A DNA stretch of 11,494 nt from NCBI GenBank assembly GCA_902783445.1, contig CACZQX010000255.1:1-11494 (forward strand), given 5' to 3'. Below are positions 7,508 through 11,494 of this stretch, piece after piece. The position numbers and the translations under genes were made by a program. This stretch comes from an uncultured Lachnospiraceae bacterium (GTDB taxonomy: Bacteria; Bacillota; Clostridia; Lachnospirales; Lachnospiraceae). The notes under the pieces are model-generated. The model made no database searches, was not told where the DNA came from, and saw only the letters and a list, made by a program, of their open reading frames with translations. The number at the start of each line of letters is the position of its first letter. Positions within the stretch are counted from its first letter, which is position 1.

Positions 7508-7517
7508 TGATTAGGAA

Positions 7518-8687
7518 TTAATGCAATTGTTTTAAATATTGCATATTTGCTATCATGTCCGCATCTTCAGAGAAAACTGCGCGCATGTCAACAATAACAT
7601 CGGCAATGGCATCCGTTGCCTGGTACATGTTCTTGTCCGTGCACCAAACCTGGCCGTCTTTAACCGCTTTGAAATCTTTAAAGATTTCATTCATATTAAT
7701 CAAATCGTCAATTGAGTTTATTTCGCCCTCTATTGTACTGTTATATATTATAACATCCGCATTAACCGCTGTGCTATAGAATTCTTCCAAAGACATGGAA
7801 ACAGTCGAAAGTGAGTTTTCATCTTCCAGTCCCACATTGTCGAAAATATATGTGCCGCCGGCGATTTCAATCATTTTCGCAACATAATCGTTGGTTTTTC
7901 TTACAACCGCAAGCCCCGAAGAATTGATGCTGAAAAATGCAACTGTTTTGCCTGTTGCCTCTTCACCTTCGATAGCTTTGACTTCAGCAGACTTTTCTTC
8001 AAAGAATTTTTCGGCTGCTTCTTCGTTACCTGTGATTATGCCGTAAACTTTAACCCATTCCATACGACCGAGAGGATTGGATTCACGACTTGAAAGATCC
8101 ACAAATACAGGAATTCCAAGTTCTATAAGTTTTTCCTGAACATCAGGTGTGTGATAAATCATAGTGGATTCGATTGCAAGTGAACATCCGGTGGTTAACA
8201 TAAGTTCATAGTCCGGTTCGGAATATTTGCCGGCATAAACAAGTCTGCCCTCATCCATTGCTTTTTTTGCTTCTTCCGTATACCAATCATTCGCACTAAT
8301 TCCGGAAAGCGATACACTGTCTATACCGCCGATGGCATTAACCAAAGCCATTGTTGCGGATGCAGCCAAATAGATGTTTTTGGCAGGCTGATGGAATACT
8401 ACCACATCACTTGGAAGATTTTCCGGATCCTCAGCATTTTCAGGCACAACCAAAAGCTTGTCGCCCTCATATGTTTCAATGTATGTGTAGCCGCCTTTGT
8501 AGTAGTCTACGCTAAACTGCTCTGCATATTCGTTTTCCATGGACGACTCGTATACGAGATTTCCGAGAGTTTTTGCCCCCGCATCCGGGTTATTGTCTGT
8601 GTTTTTTTCGCATCCCGTAAAAAGAGTTGCAATCATTGCCCCAACAAGTACAACGGGAAGGATTTTTTTCATTCTAAGATTTTTCAT
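7518..8687 (-). CDS. ABC transporter substrate-binding lipoprotein (BtuF/FecB/TroA-like)
   Basis: Extracellular, lipid-anchored binding protein that delivers substrate to the FecCD permease encoded next. The N-terminus is a lipoprotein signal: MKNLRMKKIL, a hydrophobic core, then ATLFTGC with Cys26 as the acylation site. An acidic spacer of about 65 residues follows, and the binding domain starts near VVVFHQPAKNIYLAASATMALV (95-116). Conserved-looking parts are the LSGI and KYSEPDYELML region (127-164), CSLAIESTMIYHTPDVQEKL (168-187), IPVFVDLSSRESNPLGRMEW (192-211) and the C-terminal VKDGQVWCTDKNMYQATDAI (342-361). At 389 aa it is longer than E. coli BtuF but usual for Gram-positive members. 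GAGG lies 8 bases before the ATG. The ligand is not determined by the sequence. Confidence 0.9.
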   Translation of the reverse strand: MKNLRMKKILPVVLVGAMIATLFTGCEKNTDNNPDAGAKTLGNLVYESSMENEYAEQFSVDYYKGGYTYIETYEGDKLLVVPENAEDPENLPSDVVVFHQPAKNIYLAASATMALVNAIGGIDSVSLSGISANDWYTEEAKKAMDEGRLVYAGKYSEPDYELMLTTGCSLAIESTMIYHTPDVQEKLIELGIPVFVDLSSRESNPLGRMEWVKVYGIITGNEEAAEKFFEEKSAEVKAIEGEEATGKTVAFFSINSSGLAVVRKTNDYVAKMIEIAGGTYIFDNVGLEDENSLSTVSMSLEEFYSTAVNADVIIYNSTIEGEINSIDDLINMNEIFKDFKAVKDGQVWCTDKNMYQATDAIADVIVDMRAVFSEDADMIANMQYLKQLH

Positions 8688-8724
8688 TTGTAAAACCTCA
8701 ATATAATTTCTGATTTTTTTCTAT

Positions 8725-9654
8725 TTATTCCGCATCGTTATTATCGGAATTTTCCTTTGTTTCGGCTGTCTGATTGTTATCACCGGCTAGTTTGTTTTTC
8801 TTTCTGATAAAAACAACAACAAGGCAAACAACAACTACAGCTGCAATGATTACAATTGCGATAACTACAGGAGCTGCTGATTTTGAATCGCCCTTATCTG
8901 AAGTTGTTGTTAAAATTTTATCATCACTATCCGAAGCATTTTTGTTCACAAATTTACCGTTTTCAAGGCTTAATTTATTATTGTTTGAATCAAAAACATT
9001 AACGTTTTCAAGATTATCCGTTAATTCAACCAAATCACCGTTATCGGAAACTTCAAAAAGCTTACCCTTTTCGATAACGTAAGTTTTGCCGTTTGCCGAA
9101 ACAACAGTCATTTTATCGCCATCTTCTTTGATTTCACCTTTGATTGTGAAAGATTGTGCTGCTGTTGTAGTCTCTTCTACAGTTGTCTCTTCTTGTACTA
9201 CGGTTGTTTCTGTTTCAACAGGAGCTGCATCTTCAGTAATTACGCCTGCAGGAAGAGATGATGATGCGAATGTAAGAGTATAATCGATAACATGCGGACT
9301 ACTCATTGCAGTAGTTTCAGCGCTTATTGGAAGTGCTGTATCAAGTGCTGATACGGGGATTCCGTAAAAAGTTGATACTCCTCCTCCCGGATATTCATTG
9401 TAAAAAGTTATACCATCAATACTCATCCACGTGTAATGTTCGCTATCAATCGTAACATCTGCTGTCATCTGACCTCCTGCGACATGCAAGGTTGCAGCTT
9501 TAATAACCCTTTTTGTTTCACTATTCATTCCTTTTAAATCGCATGATATAGCATAGTCACCGTCTGCAACAGTAGCCGCAAACACATTAACCGATAAAGC
9601 AAATGTAAAAATTACGGCCAAAACAAAAGTTGTTAATCTTTTAAGTCTTTTCAT
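8725..9654 (-). CDS. Membrane-anchored surface protein with small beta-rich domain shared with the upstream gene
   Basis: Exported protein of about 309 aa. It has a signal peptide (1-26, cleavage near NVFA/A) and a compact beta-rich domain (about 30-132) that starts DGDYAISCDLKGM and contains HYTWMSIDG (73-81), IPVSALDTALPIS (99-111) and IDYTLTFASSSLP (123-135). A Thr/Glu/Val linker (141-167), a second small domain (about 168-240), one membrane helix (261-283) and a basic then acidic cytosolic tail follow. The layout, a domain held off the membrane on a stalk, suggests ligand capture. The first domain recalls NEAT-type haem-binding modules in size and strand pattern, but I cannot prove homology and see no clear YxxxY motif. 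The ATG at 9654 is preferred over the GTG at 9663 because AAAGG lies 8 bases before the ATG but directly abuts the GTG. It stands 37 bases ahead of the binding-lipoprotein gene. Confidence 0.85.
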   Translation of the reverse strand: MKRLKRLTTFVLAVIFTFALSVNVFAATVADGDYAISCDLKGMNSETKRVIKAATLHVAGGQMTADVTIDSEHYTWMSIDGITFYNEYPGGGVSTFYGIPVSALDTALPISAETTAMSSPHVIDYTLTFASSSLPAGVITEDAAPVETETTVVQEETTVEETTTAAQSFTIKGEIKEDGDKMTVVSANGKTYVIEKGKLFEVSDNGDLVELTDNLENVNVFDSNNNKLSLENGKFVNKNASDSDDKILTTTSDKGDSKSAAPVVIAIVIIAAVVVVCLVVVFIRKKNKLAGDNNQTAETKENSDNNDAE

Positions 9655-9747
9655 CTTATACACCTTTCACTTTCCCATATGTAACCGATTCCAATAATCA
9701 TAAGCGAAAATAGCTTTCAATAATCAAAATCTTTTTTTATTACAGAT

Positions 9748-9772
9748 TGACCACCGAAAAAATCGGTGGTCA
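9748..9772. other. Perfect 10-bp stem-loop between the two surface-protein genes
   Basis: The arms TGACCACCGA (9748-9757) and TCGGTGGTCA (9763-9772) pair fully around a 5-base loop. In the operon's direction the stem is followed by AATCTGTAAT and an A-run, not a U-run, so it is not a standard terminator for this transcript. On the other strand the flank is only moderately U-rich. It may be a processing or stabilising hairpin that sets the ratio of the abundant surface protein to the genes downstream. Confidence 0.55.
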
Positions 9773-9798
9773 TTCTATTTTAATCAATAATAATCAAA

Positions 9799-11313
9799 TT
9801 ATCTGTCTGCAGCTTTTTTCTTAAGAACAACAGCACTTGTAACGCCTGCTGCGGCAACTGCAATCGCAATCAAGCTGATTGTAACAATGTCCATGTTGTT
9901 ATCACCTGTTGAAGGTGTTGCTGCTTCCTGCATAATAGCATATGTTGAGAAATGCTCAACAGTAAATGTAACTGTTTTAGCATTTGCATCATATGTAGCT
10001 TCTACTGCTTCTTTGCCTGTAAGACCGATGTAGTAAACAACAACTTTCTGTCCTGCAGGTACTTCTTTTTCGTAAGGAACAGTGATTGTAGCTTTTCCAC
10101 CCTGTCCTTCTGTGAAGATTGGGTTGCCTTCATCATCTGTAAGGCTTAAATCCAATACCATATCATATTTTGAATTTTTGTAGATAGGCTCGTCTTTAAG
10201 ATCTTTCATTTCGAAAGTAATGTTATCTGTGTTTGCAGCTACAAAACCTGCAATTGCTTTTGTATCAAATGAAACTGTACCGAGTTTTGTTTTAATTTCA
10301 AGCGGTTTTGTTGCATTAACAAGCTGTGCAACGCTAACTGCTACAACAGTTTCTTCTTTGGCATCAACAACCAAAGCTGTATCTGTTTCTTCAACGTCGG
10401 TAGGTTTGATTTCTTTTTTGTAGAATGTGAATGAGTACTGTCTCCAGTTACCACCCATGTTATCCTGATACAAACTTACTGTAATTGCTGTATCAAGCGC
10501 TGAAACAGGAACTGTAACAAGTGTTGTTCCGTTTTCAGGTGAAAGCGTTGTAATTCCTGATGTTGCAGCAGAAGCATCCTGATATGTTCCAAGGAACATC
10601 TTCGAATAACTTCCACCAAGTGAAACTACTGCTGTTTTTGATGATGCATCATAACTTACCAATCTGTAAGCTTTATTAAATTCACTATTCAAATACTGTT
10701 GAGAGAAATTACCGGTTCTATTAATTGTTACACCAAGTGTTGCTGATGATTCCTGCTCGTTTCCGGAGGATTCGGCTACATCGCCGAGCTTAAATGTAAT
10801 GATTGCATTTTGCAGATTATCATCATTTTCTCCATCTTTCGCAACAACATCCAACACTAATTGATGTGTAAATCCTTCCTCTGATGTTGCAATAAGAAGT
10901 GTTGGATCAAAATCTGAAATCAAAGCCACATCGTCTGTAACATCTTTATTCTTTGCATTTTTATAAGGTTCTGATGATATTGTGTTATAGCTTTTTCCTG
11001 CAACACTTACGCTTTTAACAACACGAGTTCCGCCAATAAACTGAAGCTCTAAATCATATGTTCCATCATTTTTAACATAAATCTTTGCTTCAACAGTTCC
11101 ATGTCCCATCTTTTTACCCGGACACAAAATATATTTACCAACTGTAACATCGTTTTCAAAAGAATAATCTTCTGTCAAGTTTTCAAAAAACTCTCTTGCC
11201 GTATCAGAAGCATCAACATTTGCATCGTCTGCAAATGCCACACTAGGTATCATTGTAAATACCAAAACGGCTGAAATTAAAATCATTAATTTTTTCTTAA
11301 AATTTTTAAACAT
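9799..11313 (-). CDS. Large multi-domain surface protein with C-terminal anchor; first gene of the B12-controlled operon
   Basis: Exported 504-aa protein. It has a signal peptide (1-28, cleavage near AFA/DD), a first beta-rich region (about 50-178) with VEAKIYVKNDGTYDLELQF (74-92), a second domain (about 190-300) with YSKMFLG (236-242) and TVPVSALDTAITVSLYQ (267-283) ending YSFTFYK, and a third (about 312-460) ending TVTFTVEHFSTYAIM, a style common in Clostridia surface proteins. The C-terminus has TPSTG (466-470), a hydrophobic helix (about 475-497) and KKKAADR, which resembles a variant sortase signal or a plain membrane anchor. The PVSALDTA core is identical in the next protein, so both carry a related module. 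AGGAGG lies 11 bases before the ATG. The cobalamin riboswitch and terminator stand directly upstream. Ligand unknown; corrinoid, haem or metal chelate capture is inferred from context. Confidence 0.87.
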   Translation of the reverse strand: MFKNFKKKLMILISAVLVFTMIPSVAFADDANVDASDTAREFFENLTEDYSFENDVTVGKYILCPGKKMGHGTVEAKIYVKNDGTYDLELQFIGGTRVVKSVSVAGKSYNTISSEPYKNAKNKDVTDDVALISDFDPTLLIATSEEGFTHQLVLDVVAKDGENDDNLQNAIITFKLGDVAESSGNEQESSATLGVTINRTGNFSQQYLNSEFNKAYRLVSYDASSKTAVVSLGGSYSKMFLGTYQDASAATSGITTLSPENGTTLVTVPVSALDTAITVSLYQDNMGGNWRQYSFTFYKKEIKPTDVEETDTALVVDAKEETVVAVSVAQLVNATKPLEIKTKLGTVSFDTKAIAGFVAANTDNITFEMKDLKDEPIYKNSKYDMVLDLSLTDDEGNPIFTEGQGGKATITVPYEKEVPAGQKVVVYYIGLTGKEAVEATYDANAKTVTFTVEHFSTYAIMQEAATPSTGDNNMDIVTISLIAIAVAAAGVTSAVVLKKKAADR

Positions 11314-11342
11314 TTTGTTTTTTACCTCCTGTTCTTAAACCC

Positions 11343-11357
11343 GATTTATACTAAATC
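11343..11357 (-). other. AT-rich hairpin just before the ribosome site of the first gene
   Basis: GATTTA and TAAATC pair as a 6-bp stem with a 3-base loop, ending 12 bases before the AGGAGG (11325-11330). It is weak on its own and could be chance, but it is the last of several hairpins in this leader. Confidence 0.3.
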
Positions 11358-11363
11358 ACGTTT

Positions 11364-11385
11364 TTTGGCAATTATAATCGCCAAA
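11364..11385 (-). other. Hairpin downstream of the leader terminator
   Basis: TTTGGC and GCCAAA form a 6-bp stem that extends inward through G-U and A-T pairs to a loop of about four bases. On the transcript it is followed by a run of A, so it is not a terminator. Its place, immediately after the U-run of the terminator, suggests it may affect read-through or the RNA 5' end after termination. Confidence 0.4.
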
Positions 11386-11386
11386 T

Positions 11387-11413
11387 ATAAAAAGGCCGCA
11401 ATAAACTACGGCC
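11387..11413 (-). terminator. Intrinsic terminator of the cobalamin riboswitch leader
   Basis: On the transcript GGCCGTAG pairs with TTGCGGCC around the loop TTTA: five strong pairs plus G-U/A-U extension. Directly after it comes UUUUUAUAUUU. This is a standard Rho-independent terminator placed about 40 bases after the B12-box and about 75 bases before the first start codon. It fits an OFF switch that stops transcription when cobalamin is bound. Confidence 0.85.
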
Positions 11414-11430
11414 ATTTCATTCCCATTTTT

Positions 11431-11444
11431 GCACATCTTTGTGC
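11431..11444 (-). other. Small hairpin between riboswitch core and terminator
   Basis: GCACA and TGTGC pair around a 4-base loop. The same GGCAC segment (11441-11445) can instead pair with GTGCC (11473-11477) in the aptamer tail, so the two helices exclude each other. That is the geometry expected of a switching element, but the pairing was done by eye. Confidence 0.4.
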
Positions 11445-11448
11445 CCAC

Positions 11449-11494
11449 TTAATACCAAGTCTTCTGACTTATGGCACGACTCATTTCACCTTCT
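11449..11494 (-). ncRNA. Cobalamin riboswitch, 3' part of aptamer (5' part outside window)
   Basis: Read on the minus strand, the segment opens with GAAGG, fitting the end of the conserved GGGAAGG of cobalamin aptamers. It goes on to a B12-box-like stretch AAGTCAGAAGACTTGGTA (11470-11453), which matches the consensus rAGYCMGgAgaCCkGCcd at all but two of its strictly conserved positions. Order and spacing agree with the 3' third of the aptamer, and a terminator follows. It would repress the whole downstream unit when adenosyl- or methylcobalamin is plentiful. The right edge cuts off most of the aptamer, so the class and ligand preference cannot be told here. Confidence 0.8.

Noticed and set aside
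9655..9663. GTG start at 9663 for the second surface protein
   Set aside because: The AAAGG abuts the GTG with no spacing but lies 8 bases before the ATG at 9654.
9692..9796. Three copies of (C)AATAATCA in the spacer between the surface genes
   Set aside because: Short, irregularly spaced and AT-only apart from C; chance is the simplest explanation and no regulator site is known to me with this form.

Overview
The window looks like a chromosomal segment of an anaerobic Gram-positive bacterium of the Clostridia, probably Lachnospiraceae-like. This is an inference from the AT-rich DNA, AGGAGG-type ribosome sites, a lipoprotein in place of a periplasmic binding protein, a C-terminal sorting-type signal, and the oxygen-independent (cbi) cobalamin pathway. 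All ten genes I accept lie on the minus strand, so transcription runs from the high coordinates to the low ones. No stretch longer than about 300 bases lacks a gene; the longest gaps are the right-hand leader (about 180 bases), 616-774 (159 bases) and about 9655-9798 (144 bases).

Right end (11314-11494): the leader holds the 3' part of a cobalamin riboswitch, with a B12-box-like core at 11453-11470 and the 5' part outside the window. An intrinsic terminator follows (about 11387-11413), then two AT-rich hairpins and a strong ribosome site. Next come two exported surface proteins, of 504 and about 309 aa, that share a small domain carrying an identical eight-residue core. A BtuFCD/FecBCD-type importer follows: a binding lipoprotein, a ten-helix-type permease, and an ATPase with an unusual C-terminal domain of about 110 residues.

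Middle to left (775-5242): cbiD, cbiL, cbiF, cbiG and cbiH are tightly packed. Together they encode the five consecutive steps from cobalt-factor II to cobalt-precorrin-6A: C20 methylation, C17 methylation with ring contraction, C11 methylation, lactone opening with two-carbon loss, and C1 methylation. Later and earlier steps (chelatase, cbiC, cbiE, cbiT, cbiJ, cbiA, cbiP) are not in the window. A separate multi-helix membrane protein of unknown function starts at 615 behind its own good promoter and runs off the left edge.

Reading: one B12-repressed transcription unit appears to join surface capture proteins, a corrinoid-type importer and the central part of de novo corrin synthesis. The surface proteins are the least understood part. 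The simplest hypothesis is that they bind a corrinoid, or another tetrapyrrole or cobalt chelate, at the cell surface and pass it to the lipoprotein. The sequence suggests this but does not prove it.
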